This document shows, piece after piece, positions 13,328-28,300 of a stretch of 64,000 nucleotides of DNA. The notes under the pieces are model-generated. The model did not search any database. It saw only the letters and a list, made by a program, of their open reading frames with translations, and was not told the origin of the DNA. The position numbers were made by a program, and so were the translations under genes. Position 1 is the stretch's first letter. Every line of letters begins with the position of its first letter. The stretch comes from Glandiceps talaboti (Eukaryota > Hemichordata > Enteropneusta > Spengelidae): NCBI RefSeq assembly GCF_964340395.1, contig NC_135556.1, forward strand, positions 2,815,001 through 2,879,000, read 5' to 3'.

Positions 13328-16300
13328 CTAGAATATAAACCATGACATTAAATAGTGAGTCGGTGACTGGAATAGTGTTTGGATTGGGTCAGCTCTGTTG
13401 AATACTTCTCTGTATTTCACCATGTTCATTACCCCTAGATACATATTTGATTTCAATATGTACAATGTAGTTTGTTGTTGTGAGAATGATCAGTTTGTGT
13501 TTCACTTGAGATTTTGCTAGCATGTCTACATCACTTGAGCTACTTTAAAATTCACTGGCTTACACTTGTGTAATTATCTGCATGTCAATTTTAAGTGCCA
13601 ATACTAGTATGTTGGCTATGAATTGTTTATAGACTTTGGTATCAATAAGGATTTGGTATTCACCACTGCTTTACACATGTACAATGATTATGAACTTGAT
13701 GGAAAATAACTGAGGCTGGTGACCTTTCTATCTGACTAAGTCATTTGTAACGTTACTTGCAAACAGCAGTCAAGCATGATAGATAAACTGGGGTAGTAAT
13801 TAATGCTATAATATAAATACTAACTATTTGCACCTTGTGAAATAACAAAAGTGTTATTGGTTGCTTGTAGCAATTAGCAATGGGAAATGAGTTGATGTAA
13901 AAACATTACAATGTAATTAGTGTTGGTAACTAGTCAAAGTATAAACACCACAAGATCTAAGATCCAATAAAACAAAGAAACTAAGCTGTGCAGGAACAAT
14001 AGACAGAATGGATGTAATTGCTGCTTGTGTCTGTTGCAGAGGGTGATTTATATACATTGTAATATTATAGTTGCTTGTGTCTGTTGCAGAGGGTGATTTA
14101 TATACATTGTAATATTATTGTTGCTTGTGTCTGTTGCAGAGGGTGATTTATATACATTGTAATATTATTGTTGCTTGTGTCTATTACAGAGGGTGATTTA
14201 TATACATTGTAATATTACTGTTACAGAGGGTGATTTATATACATTGTAATATTACTGTTGCAGAGGGTGATTTATATACATTGTAATATTACTGTTGCAG
14301 AGGGTGATTTATATACATTGTAATATTACTGGTACAGAGGGTGATTTATATACATTGTAATATTACTGTTACAGAGGGTGATTTATATACATTGTAATAT
14401 TACTGTTACAGAGGGTGATTTATATACATTGTAATATTACTGTTACAGAGGGTGATTTATATACATTGTAATATTACTGTTGCAGAGGGTGATTTATATA
14501 CATTGTAATATTACTGTTGCAGAGGGTGATTTATATACATTATAATATTACTGTTGCAGAGGGTGATTTATATACATTGTAATATTACTGTTGCAGAGGG
14601 TGATTTATATACATTGTAATATTACTGTTACAGAGGGTGATTTATATACATTGTAATATTACTGTTACAGAGGGTGATTTATATACATTGTAATATTACT
14701 GTTGCAGAGGGTGATTTATATACATTGTAATATTACTGTTACAGAGGGTGATTTATATACATTGTAATATTACTGTTACAGAGGGTGATTTATATACATT
14801 GTAATATTACTGTTGCAGAGGGTGATTTATATACATTGTAATATTACTGTTGCAGAGGGTGATTTATATACATTGTAATATTACTGTTACAGAGGGTGAT
14901 TTATATACATTGTAATATTACTGTTACAGAGGGTGATTTATATACATTGTAATATTACTGTTACAGAGGGTGATTTATATACATTGTAATATTACTGTTA
15001 CAGAGGGTGATTTGTATACATTGTAATATTACTGTTGCAGAGGGTGATTTATATACATTGTAATATTACTGTTACAGAGGGTGATTTATATACATTGTAA
15101 TATTACTGTTACAGAGGGTGATTTATATACATTGTAATATTACTGTTGCAGAGGGTGATTTATATACATTGTAATATTACTGTTACAGAGGGTGATTTAT
15201 ATACATTGTAATATTACTGTTACAGAGGGTGATTTATATACATTGTAATATTACTGTTGCAGAGGGTGATTTATATACATTGTAATATTACTGTTGCAGA
15301 GGGTGATTTATATACATTGTAATATTACTGTTACAGAGGGTGATTTATATACATTGTAATATTACTGTTACAGAGGGTGATTTATATACATTGTAATATT
15401 ACTGTTACAGAGGGTGATTTATATACATTGTAATATTACTGTTACAGAGGGTGATTTGTATACATTGTAATATTACTGTTGCAGAGGGTGATTTATATAC
15501 ATTGTAATATTACTGTTACAGAGGGTGATTTATATACATTGTAATATTACTGTTACAGAGGGTGATTTATATACATTGTAATATTACTGTTGCAGAGGGT
15601 GATTTATATACATTGTAATATTACTGTTACAGAGGGTGATTTATATACATTGTAATATTACTGTTACAGAGGGTGATTTATATACATTGTAATATTACTG
15701 TTACAGAGGGTGATTTATATACATTGTAATATTACTGTTACAGAGGGTGATTTATATACATTGTAATATTACTGTTACAGAGGGTGATTTATATACATTG
15801 TAATATTACTGTTACAGAGGGTGATTTATATACATTGTAATATTACTGTTACAGAGGGTGATTTATATACATTGTAATATTACTGTTACAGAGGGTGATT
15901 TATATACATTGTAATATTACTGTTACAGAGGGTGATTTATATACATTGTAATATTACTGTTACAGAGGGTGATTTATATACATTGTAATATTACTGTTAC
16001 AGAGGGTGATTTATATACATTGTAATATTACTGGTACAGAGGGTGATTTATATACATTGTAATATTACTGTTACAGAGGGTGATTTATATACATTGTAAT
16101 ATTACTGTTGCAGAGGGTGATTTATATACATTGTAATATTACTGTTACAGAGGGTGATTTATATACATTGTAATATTACTGTTACAGAGGGTGATTTATA
16201 TACATTGTAATATTACTGTTACAGAGGGTGATTTATATACATTGTAATATTACTGTTACAGAGGGTGATTTATATACATTGTAATATTACTGTTACAGAG

Positions 16301-19300
16301 GGTGATTTATATACATTGTAATATTACTGTTACAGAGGGTGATTTATATACATTGTAATATTACTGGTACAGAGGGTGATTTATATACATTGTAATATTA
16401 CTGTTACAGAGGGTGATTTATATACATTGTAATATTACTGTTACAGAGGGTGATTTATATACATTGTAATATTACTGTTACAGAGGGTGATTTATATACA
16501 TTGTAATATTACTGTTACAGAGGGTGATTTATATACATTGTAATATTACTGTTACAGAGGGTGATTTATATACATTGTAATATTACTGTTACAGAGGGTG
16601 ATTTATATACATTGTAATATTACTGTTACAGAGGGTGATTTATATACATTGTAATATTACTGTTACAGAGGGTGATTTATATACATTGTAATATTACTGG
16701 TACAGAGGGTGATTTATATACATTGTAATATTACTGTTACAGAGGGTGATTTATATACATTGTAATATTACTGCTACAGAGGGTGATTTATATACATTGT
16801 AATATTACTGTTACAGAGGGTGATTTATATACATTGTAATATTACTGCTACAGAGGGTGATTTATATACATTGTAATATTACTGTTACAGAGGGTGATTT
16901 ATATACATTGTAATATTACTGTTACAGAGGGTGATTTATATACATTGTAATATTACTGTTGCAGAGGGTGATTTATATACATTGTAATATTACTGTTACA
17001 GAGGGTGATTTATATACATTGTAATATTACTGTTACAGAGGGTGATTTATATACATTGTAATATTACTGTTACAGAGGGTGATTTATATACATTGTAATA
17101 TTACTGTTGCAGAGGGTGATTTATATACATTGTAATATTACTGCTACAGAGGGTGATTTATATACATTGTAATATTACTGTTGCAGAGGGTGATTTATAT
17201 ACATTGTAATATTACTGCTACAGAGGGTGATTTATATACATTGTAATATTACTGCTACAGAGGGTGATTTATATACATTGTAATATTACTGCTACAGAGG
17301 GTGATTTATATACATTGTAATATTACTGCTACAGAGGGTGATTTATATACATTGTAATATTACTGTTACAGAGGGTGATTTATATACATTGTAATATTAC
17401 TGTTACAGAGGGTGATTTATATACATTGTAATATTACTGTTACAGAGGGTGATTTATATACATTGTAATATTACTGCTACAGAGGGTGATTTATATACAT
17501 TGTAATATTACTGTTACAGAGGGTGATTTATATACATTGTAATATTACTGTTGCAGAGGGTGATTTATATACATTGTAATATTACTGTTACAGAGGGTGA
17601 TTTATATACATTGTAATATTACTGTTACAGAGGGTGATTTATATACATTGTAATATTACTGTTACAGAGGGTGATTTATATACATTGTAAGAACAGTTAA
17701 AATGCTGCAGAAAAACCAAAAACCTGCATAATATCAAACTGATAAAAAACGCTTCATATCAACCTCCATCAGAGGTGAACACTGTTGTCTTTGTATCAGT
17801 TATCTTGTTTGTCTTTATGTGAAGCTCACTTCATTCAAGCAAATACACAAAGGTGTTATTTCACTAGTTGTGACAGATTTGCCAAACTACCACAATCTGT
17901 CCAAGTCTTTATAAACAGGTAGCATAATTAAGACTGAGATTGTCTTACCTGGTGTACAAAGATTCCATTGAGATGAGCTGAAAGTCTCTGTGCAAAGCCA
18001 ACACTCAGTTTCTCAAATAAATTTAACTGTTCAGTGACTGCTGTCATCTTTCGTAAAGCTGAGGGTATGCAAGATGGAAGTCAGAGGGATTAAAAAATAC
18101 AATGGTTTCAATGTAGCTGCAATAATTGTAGCGTCTTGTTGCGGTTTTGTGGTTTTTTTCGTCTGTTTTGGTGACTTTTTAAGTTTTTGTGTTTAACCCG
18201 CACCTAACGCTACAATTCCTACTGCAGGAATTCCAATCAGCTGATGCGATGCGGATCTGCATCGCACGTATCAATCCCTATTTTCGCCAAAATATCGACC
18301 TACCTACGGAAAATCTGACATTTCCTAACCGCAACACTTCTTAGGAGTCCCCCGCAGCACAATCGACGGCCCGATCTGCCCTTTCCCCCGTCAAAAACGG
18401 CCGCCGAACATGCGAGACGCAACAATTTTGAAAACGAAGGTCGTTGATCACTCGATACATTTGCCGAGATCTCGTAGCCGCGAAAGTTTTCAAAATTGTC
18501 ATGTGTGGGTATACACCATGGGTATGACCTGCCTGGTGATTACTACATGTGTGGGTATACACCATGGGTATGACCTGCCTGGTGATTACTACATGTGTGG
18601 GTATACACCAAGGGTATGACCTGCCTGGTGATTACTACATGTGTGGGTATACACCATGGGTATGACCTGCCTGGTGATTACTACATGTGTGGGTATACAC
18701 CATGGGTATGACCTACCTGGTGATTACTACATGTGTGGGTATACACCATGGGTATGACCTGCCTGGTGATTACTACATGTGCGGACAGCATATTATGTGT
18801 ATGACCTTCTGGCAAGTATAACGTGATTGCAATATATTTGTGGAGCTCAAATGGTAGTGCATCTTAAGACCAATAATAGGTTTATCTGAATACTCACAAG
18901 GATGTAACTCCATATCTCGTTTTTCTTGCAAGTGTTGAGCAGCCTCACTGCAATCATGTATACCATTAGGACTACTTAAGTCACCATCAATTAATGCTTT
19001 GATGTGCTTGTGTGAAAGATCCAACTGGTTGATAAGTCCTCCAAGTTCATCTGCTAATTTATTTCTGTTTTTGTTCTGTACCTGGATCAGACTATCTTTT
19101 TGCTGCATCTGTTCCATGTGTGTTTTTACACCCTGCATTAAAATACACAAAATCAAAATAGCTGAGATACTAACTTACTGCTAAGTTGTCTAGTACTGTA
19201 ACTGATACATATGTCAATACATGTTACCTAATATTAGGATGGACTTACTTATTTTCTGATCCTCATTACTGGTCCTACATTTCATGAATTTAGCCAAAAT

Positions 19301-22300
19301 TTAACACTCTCCACGGCAGAGTCTGAAAAAAACGCTATATCACTACATGTAATTGTAAAATGTGGACACCACAAGTGTGTATCTGTGTGAAAAATGTGTT
19401 CATTGAAATTCAAGGGCATCAAGAAGTCAAATGGTTCAAAGTTACAGTTCAAAGATTTTTAAAAAACTTGTTATACTTACTGCTAACATATCGTCATAGC
19501 TTTCTAACCGAGTTTCTAATTTCTCAACTTCTTTGAGTGATTGATCTAATAACTTCATCAATATCAAAACTTGTTCTTCAGATCCCATAATAGAATGAAT
19601 GTTCTCCTATAAAACAATGCAAATAAAGTGTCAAGACAATGTGATAGAACACTGAATATGTTGCATTAAGACAATGTGATATTATAGTGAGAACAGACAA
19701 CTTGCTAGCCATCTGTTCCATAGCAAATGTAATTTTTGAATAAGTTAATAAAAACTGGGTACTAGATAACTTTCAAATGCAAAAACAATCCATGCCATCT
19801 CAATATTTGCACACAGCACCACATCAGTACAATGTATATAGAGAGTACAACATTGATTTCAATGCATAAAATATCAGAACAGAATTAGCTACAACTTTGA
19901 ATTGTTTACTGTGTGACTGATTACTTCATGAAAGGTACTGTCACTTGTGGCAAATCATCAACAATCATTCAAAGCATTAAGTGTAAAAGTATAATACTGT
20001 TGCTTTTAATAATAACAATATGATTTTATACTTGATACGAATGTTAGAAATGAGTGTGGTACACAGTGGAATCACTTCACTTGGGGTATTATGGATTGTA
20101 CATGAGTGTGGTACACAGTGGTATTACTTTAATTGGGTGTTACAGGTTGTAAATGATGACATGTAAACACACTAACCCCATCCAATACAGACAGATCTCT
20201 TGATAACTGTTCTGTGAATGCCTCGGCATTACTAACAGCAAATTCACACTTGGCCATCATCTTCTCTAGGTCTTTTTCCTCTTTAGTTGACAAGGCTTGG
20301 TAATCTTCATCACTACCATCGCCTTCTCCTTCTTTCATACGTGACTGTTCATCAACTTGTATTGTTTCTGAAAGTATTTCCAGTGTCACAATCACAATAT
20401 ATACAAGACTAACTCTTTATCATATTCTGAAAATTATTCGAGAGTTATGAATTTGACAATTTTTAATTTTTTTTTGAAAAACTGCCGATAGCACATTAAT
20501 TTCAAAATCAGACATATTTGTATCCTAAATTTTATATCTTGTCATTTCACTTTTGATCAGTTTGAGAACATTTCAATGTACAGTATTAATACTCATACAC
20601 ACTCAATACTCTAACACTTCTGTATCAGATATTCATTCATCAATTATAGCATTTTAGATTCCATGTATATTAAAATAATTTGATTTGTTTGCCCCTCCCT
20701 CCCCATCTCTATTTGTTTGCCCCTCTCCCTCCCCTGCATCTATTTGTTTGCCCCTCTCCCTCCCCCTCTCTATTTGTTTGCCCCTCTCCCTCCCCTGCAT
20801 CTATTTGTTTGCCCTTCTCCCTCCCCCTCTCTATTTGTTTGCCCTTCTCCCTCCCCTCTCTACTTGTTTGCCCCTCTCCCTCCCCTGTATCTATTTGTTT
20901 GCCCCTCTCCCTCCCCTGCATCTATTTGTTTGCCCCTCTCCCTCCCCTGCATCTATTTGTTTGCCCTTCTCCCTCCCCTCTCTATTTGTTTGCCCCTCTC
21001 CCTCCCCCTCTCTATTTATTTGCCCCTCTCCCTCCCCCTCTCTATTTGTTTGCCCCTCTCCCTCCCCTGCATCTATTTGTTTGCCCCTCCCCCTCCCCCT
21101 CTCTATTTGTTTGCCCCTCTCCCTCACCTGCATCTATTTGTTTGCCCCTGTCCCTCCCCCCTCTCTATTTGTTTGCCCCCCTCCCCCCATTTGTTTTATC
21201 ATCTAAGTGATTCATTGATAGACATAATTTGGATCCAACTAACATAAATCATGTTGAAATAGTTAAGCTGCTACAAGACAGCATCAAAATATAAATATAA
21301 TAGCCCTTTCAGAATTATTTCCTTAAAACTCTCTACTTGACATATAGATAATCCATAATTACTGATTCAATATTTCAGAATTTACTCATAAAATTTTCAA
21401 ATAAATAAAATGTGAACATATTCAAACTATCACTACAGACACGATGAGAAACGTGAAATGGGTGCCACCTGGTGACCTTTGACCTGTAATGAAGTAATTA
21501 TAACATCTGCATACATGCCAAACAATAACAACCAAAGTATAAGAAAACTCTACTATGGTGAGGTGCATTCATGTTGTGGACTATATGTCTGTGATTTGTG
21601 TATGTTGTAATGTTATTGTTAAATGTTGTCATGCATACACATGTACACATAGCAGGAACAATGTTATTATGTTTGTTGGCATGGTAACACAGAGTTAAGG
21701 ATGAGACTGACATAGTTTTACACTGGTTAGACTTCAGTGTGTACTCCCACTGCTATCTTAATATCTTTATTCTTATATTTTTGTTTCATCAATTTCTGTT
21801 GTTTACACAATTTGACAGTCATGAAGATATAAAGTGCACTTTTTACAGTCATTATGTTTGTTTATATATTTTGTCTACATGTTAAAGTTAAAAACAGATC
21901 TCCTTTTCACTGAAGGCCATTGTGTAGTTTGTCTGGCATCTATGCTTTACAGAATACTATAGAACTGTTTGGACTGAACTGGTCAGTAATAGTAATAGTA
22001 TGGTTTCCTGGTTATTAAGCTAACTATTAAATTTGGTATAACTTTCTCCATCAACCTCTGTCTACTGTGGAAAGATGCTTGCTATTTCAATATTAATTTC
22101 TACACCATATCTGCTGTTGGACAATGATTTGCTAATTTCAGTTGTTTTCATGAAGAGATACAGTCAGTCTGTATGATTTTAGGAGTTGACCTGTACTGTC
22201 TGTATGATTTTAAGAGTTGACCTGTACTGTCTGTATGATTTTAGGAGTTGACCTGTAAGGTCTGTATGATTTTAGGAGTTGACCTGTACTGTCTGTATGA

Positions 22301-23833
22301 TTTTAGGAGTTGACCTGTACTGTCTGTATGATTTTAGGAGTTGACCTGTACTGTCTGTATGATTTTAGGAGTTGACCTGTACTGTCTGTATGATTTTAAG
22401 AGTTGACCTGTACTGTCTGTATGATTTTAGGAAAACGATATAAAGTAGATAAAATTTAAATTTAAATAATACGCCTTTATTCTTTTGCATGTATGTAAAC
22501 AAAAATCTGATATTACACAAAAGTTTTGGGGAACGTTGTGAGTTCTGTGCTAAAGAAACGAAAGATGATGCCCGAATCATGTTTTGGAAAGGCATCAGTC
22601 TATGCTACAATAGAAGGAACTGTCCATACTCTGTGGTGTTAGTTGCATGACGTTATTAAATTCTAGTACTTCTACATGCATAGAAATGAACCTATGAAAG
22701 TATCATGTCATGATCCACCACCAGACACCATCAAATTAATTATAATGATAAATTTATTTGAAATTACAATGATTATTGACAATATGTTATATGTTGATAT
22801 TAGTTCTACACTGTTAATAGCACTATCTATAATGTGCACATTTCAATCTATTAGGCTACGATAGCAGCCTTCAGTACCAAACCTTTCCAATGAATTCAGA
22901 GTTGATCTTTACCAACTCAAAATTTGTTCAGCTTCTTTTATTGACACTATTGTTTCTTCTGTCTCAAGAAACTGTGTAAATAACAAATGTAATTGAGAGT
23001 GTTGGATATCTGTATGTAAATTCCTCAAAGTTAAGTGGAAAGATTGAAACTGAAGGTGTTAAAATTTGATTACAAATGATTCTGACCTATTTGTTCTGTG
23101 TACCCTAGGAGAGAGAAAGAAGACAAACAGAACAGACAACACAGGTGTCAGTACAAGAAGCAACACTGTGATGTTATTAATGTACACTGGTCATGTCCAC
23201 ACGAGTGATGGATTGAAAATAGTTAAGTTGTCAATCACACAAACATAAATTAGCTGTCAAAATTTATTTACCCTGACAATTTATCATTTATGACATGTTT
23301 TGTAGCTGTAATCTGTAAATCAGTTTCAATCATCTCCATTTACTATACAGTGGATAGTTTTAAACAAATGGCACTGACCATGTTGAAGTAATGTGACCCA
23401 GTTCAATGTTAGCCAAATTTAGACAGCTGAGCTAATGTACATCTGTTTGAATCTACATTTGAGTCAAACAATGGCACAAAAATAGTTTGTTTAATTTCTG
23501 TTGACATGGTGAACTCAGTTTTCAAATCAATTCAAAGTGGGGACATGACTTATGAAACAAAGAGATAAAAATCTTCCATACTAAAATTAAACAGAGTTTA
23601 AGTTAAGTGTTTGAATGAATTGTTACTTTGTGTATTGTTGATTATTCTGATCAATTTGATTTGTTCACAAACAAGTCTATTAGTTTGAATTGTGTACAAA
23701 TGTTTCTATTTACACTGCAATCTTGTATCATATTGTTTGAATTATACCATATCTTTAATAGAGAAAGCAACTAAAATTGATTCAAATGCACACACACACA
23801 AACACACACATCCACACACACAAACACACACAT

Positions 23834-23874
<41 letters not shown>

Positions 23875-25253
23875 TACACACATACATACATACATACATA
23901 CCAGGGTTCGTACACTTAAAGCAAAACAAAATTCCAGGACTTTCCAGGGGTGTTTCGTCAGTTTTCCAGGGGTATTCATATTGATTTTGGCCATTTTCCA
24001 GGGGTGTTGACACTGAAGTATATTTTTTGAATGACATCTAATTGTCTGATATGGACGAGAAAAATCAACAACAGTTCCCATATGTCACAAAACATTTTAA
24101 AGACAATCGACACTATGCAAGATATTGGTTTCAAAACCACGTTTACACGCTAAGATTAACGGAGAAACCTCTGCCCTACCCCCTAAGTAGCCGTTTCGTC
24201 AAGCTGGTGCATTGATCGTGTAAGATTGAGTCGCAGCATTCGTCAGTCTAATTCAGACATATCCAGAAAAATAAATCAAAAACTAAAGTTTGTCCTCGTT
24301 ATTGTATAGTTTGATGTTACTAGATTTATAAGCCACCTAAAATAATTTTTTTCTTCAAAATTTTGAATAAAAACGTCATTTACGTAACGAAATTTCGAGC
24401 TATGAATAACTGAATACATTCATCGTTTGCGTCTCGATGTTTATGTACGGATGCCATGAGTTGCGGAACATCGCGATTTCAACTCAACTTGACCATTGAC
24501 GAATGTTACTGTACCGACAACATAAAACAGTAGTTTATTCTTTTAGAACATGTAACACAAATACCCATTTATCGACGAAATAAAAGTCACAACCGTACTT
24601 CCACAACCCGGAAATTCAACTTGCACTTCCCTAGGCCCTATCCCTAGATTGTAGTATGTCGACTCGTGCGCCGAACTTGTAACAATTTCTAATCAAGGTT
24701 GATGATGCTTTGATACTCGCTACAATGTTACGATAATCTTGTTAACAGACCTACTGTACATGTTACCCCGGCCGGGACTGTTACAATGCAATATCATGTC
24801 CCTGAAATGACGACTGGGAGATGTATGGAGTAGCAATATACAACATGTATAGTATGCAAGATCGAAAGAAACACTGCGGCGCCCATTCAACTAAATAGGC
24901 ACGGTCTGTGGGGCAAGTGTCTCGTGGAACGATCGCTTGACTGTCTGGGTTCAATCGGCGTGAATTTTGATTCATCACCCAGCGTGGCGAAAGACTTTGA
25001 AAATATTTTCGCGATTTCACATTTACGAGATTCAGAATCATATGAATGGGTGGCTCGAACACGGGCATGACGATCGTCAATATTAATCGATCGATTGAAC
25101 ATGATCATTTTCCAGGGTTTTCCAGGGGTAGGGCGCATTTTTCCAGGGTTTTCCAGGGCTTTCCAGGGAGGGTTTGAAATTCCAGGGTTTTCCAGGGTTT
25201 TCCAGGACCGTGCGAACCCTGACATACACACATATCCACACACACACACACAT

Positions 25254-25322
<69 letters not shown>

Positions 25323-28300
25323 CTTTTAGCAATATACATGTAGACAAGTTCATAATCAATGCATAAAGATAAACACAAATAATTTAATGTTGTGTAAATC
25401 CACACACTTGAGATGTTGTTGAAAGTTGAAATGTTTACCTTCTAATAACTGAGGGTTGACGTTCACAAAAGTTGGCTTTTTTCTCACCAAGTATCTTTGA
25501 CTTAGCTAAAATGTAATAAAAAGGTTGAAATCAATAATCTGATAAAATATATACAAGTATGTTTTTTGAAATCTTTTTATTGCGTTCTCCTCTGAAACGG
25601 AAAAAAATCCCTGGAGACTTTTTCCAATTTGGCCTCACTATGATCTGGATTGATATACAGTAATTTAATTCCAAACACTGTATTCCATGAAATCAAATAG
25701 GTTTGTTGTATTGTATGGACCATGTGAGACCATGACAGAGACTAGATATCTCCACAACAAAGGATATCATACCATACACAAGTCACTTGGTATGGAACAT
25801 TACAGAGATTAAATGTCTGTGTATTATATCAATCAATCAAAAGAATTTGTATAGCGCTAAAAAAAAATCCAATTTGACATAATGTTCAGGACTATTTGAT
25901 ATCATACCATACACAAGTCAGTTTGAATGTGATCAAACATAAAATACAGGATTGATAGCCTGATTGTTCTGCATCACAACTCTTGTCTATACAGTTGGTT
26001 CTGTAGCACTCAGAGTCAAAACATTCCAATTTCCATTCATTTTCACTATTTTTCATAAATTATGCTTGAGGAGGTATAATTCTATTATTTCCCAATATAT
26101 TCCTTTATTCAGCTCGAACGAAAATCCATGTTACCTAAAGGTTGGTCACTAGTGGTTTAGTGACTCATAGTGACAAGGCCCCTTATGTCACTTGTATTTG
26201 CCTTCAATGGCTGAACATATATTGGGACAATAAAGATATAATATCTAATGTATACAGATTTACTCACCTTCCAAAGACATGATATAAATGAGTTTTTTTC
26301 TGCTACATTGCTGGCTATCCATTTATATGACTTCTCAAAATGGAGATCAAACTCAGGTAGATCCTATGTTAGCAAACAAATAGCATACAAGAATGATAAA
26401 ACATTAACATCAATACCCATCCTTAAAACTTTAGTTTCCTCCAATTTCTGAATTATTTGGTAAGTAAGACTTAAACTTCAAGTTGGTGTTAACAGTCAAA
26501 TTCAAGGATTCTGAATGTCTTTGAGCAAAATAAAGTTGTGTTCCCTGATCACAAAGCTACAATAACATACAAGGTCATGTGATTTAGTCATGTGATTTAT
26601 ATACACATTTCAGTGTTAGTAAATAGAAACTTTTCATGTGGCAATGCTTACAATTACAAGCTGACTTCTATTTCACTTTGCACACAATCAAAACATTCGG
26701 TACAGTACATTACATAAATCTTAAAGCTAATATTGTCTTACCTTTGTTTCATCTCTACCATCTTACATACATCTTGAAGCTAGTATTGTCTTACCTTTGT
26801 TTCATCTCTACCGTCTACCTTCTTGAGATCAGATAATGACCATGACTCTCGTTTCTTATAAGTATCTTTTTCTGACTTCTTAACTTTGTACAGTGATACC
26901 TGTGCAGGCTGGTCAGTTGTCACTAATGAACCAAAATGAAGGTTTGTTAGTTGACATCATATACAAGAATCCTAGCTTAGTTTTGCACTTGACATCAAAT
27001 ACAAGAATCCTGGCTTAGTTTTGCACTTGACATCAAATACAAGAATCCTGGCTTAGTTTTGCACTTGACATCAAATACAAGAATCCTGGCTTAGTTTTGC
27101 ACTTGACATCAAATACAAGAATCCTGGCTTAGTTTAGCACTTGACATCAAATACAAGAATCCTAGCTTAGTTTTGCACTTGACATCAAATACAAGAGTCC
27201 TGGCTTAGTTTTGCACTTGACATCAAATACAAGAATCCTGGCTTAGTTTTGCACTTGACCTTTCAATATTTAAAACATACATTATGGTAGACCACTTGAA
27301 ATAATTGTTAGTTGTAACAGTAGATGAAATCATGAATTCCTAATTCTAAGTTTACATGAGTTTTTAATGTTTATGAAAACATAATTACATATTTGTAGAA
27401 ACAATTAGAACCTTTGACAAAGAAAGAACTCTCATAAAATGAAAGTCTCCTACACACTTAAAACCCCAATGTTTAAATACCACATTCTTCTTGCATAATT
27501 GTTATTTTTTATCAGCAGAACAATCCTACTCAGTTAATCCCCATACTTGGGTTAGTGCAGTCAAACCATAATTTAGGACCAACTATTTCTACTCAGTTAA
27601 TCCCCATACTTGGGTTAGTGCAGTCAAACCATAATTTAGGACCAACTATTTCTACTCAGTTAATCCCCATACTTGGGTTAGTGCAGTCAAACCATAATTT
27701 AGGACCAACTATTTCTACTCAGTTAATCCCCATACTTGGGTTAGTGCAGTCAAACCATAATTTAGGACCAACTATTTCTACTCAGTTAATCCCCATACTT
27801 GGGTTAGTGCAGTCAAACCATAATTTAGGACCAACTATTTCTACTCAGTTAATCCCCATACTTGGGTTAGTGCAGTCTTAGGACCAACTATTTCTACTCA
27901 GTTAATCCCCATACTTGGGTTAGTGCAGTCAAACCATATTTAGGACCAACTATTTCTACTCAGTTAATCCCCATACTTGGGTTAGTGCAGTCAAACCATA
28001 TTTAGGACCAACTATTTCTACTCAGTTAATCCCCATACTTGGGTTAGTGCAGTCAAACCATATTTAGGACCAACTATTTCCACTCAGTTAATCCCCATAC
28101 TTGGGTTAGTGCAGTCAAACCATAATTTAGGACCAACTATTTCTACTCAGTTAATCCCCATACTTGGGTTAGTGCAGTCAAACCATAATTTAGGACCAAC
28201 TATTTCTACTCAGTTAATCCCCATACTTGGGTTAGTGCAGTCAAACCATAATTTAGGACCAACTATTTCTACTCAGTTAATCCCCATACTTGGGTTAGTG

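Noticed and set aside
20680-21247. Overlapping plus-strand frames of 173-176 codons
   Set aside because: All three frames are open because the 30-31-bp CCCCTC repeat lacks stops; low-complexity translation.
24781-25405. Minus-strand frame of 172 codons
   Set aside because: Runs from a CA repeat into the hAT-like element; no domain, and the second element copy does not preserve the frame.
25831-25870. SINE tail fragment (TTTGTATAGCGCTAAAAAAAAA)
   Set aside because: Resembles a SINE 3' end, but no promoter boxes or body remain; too short to call.
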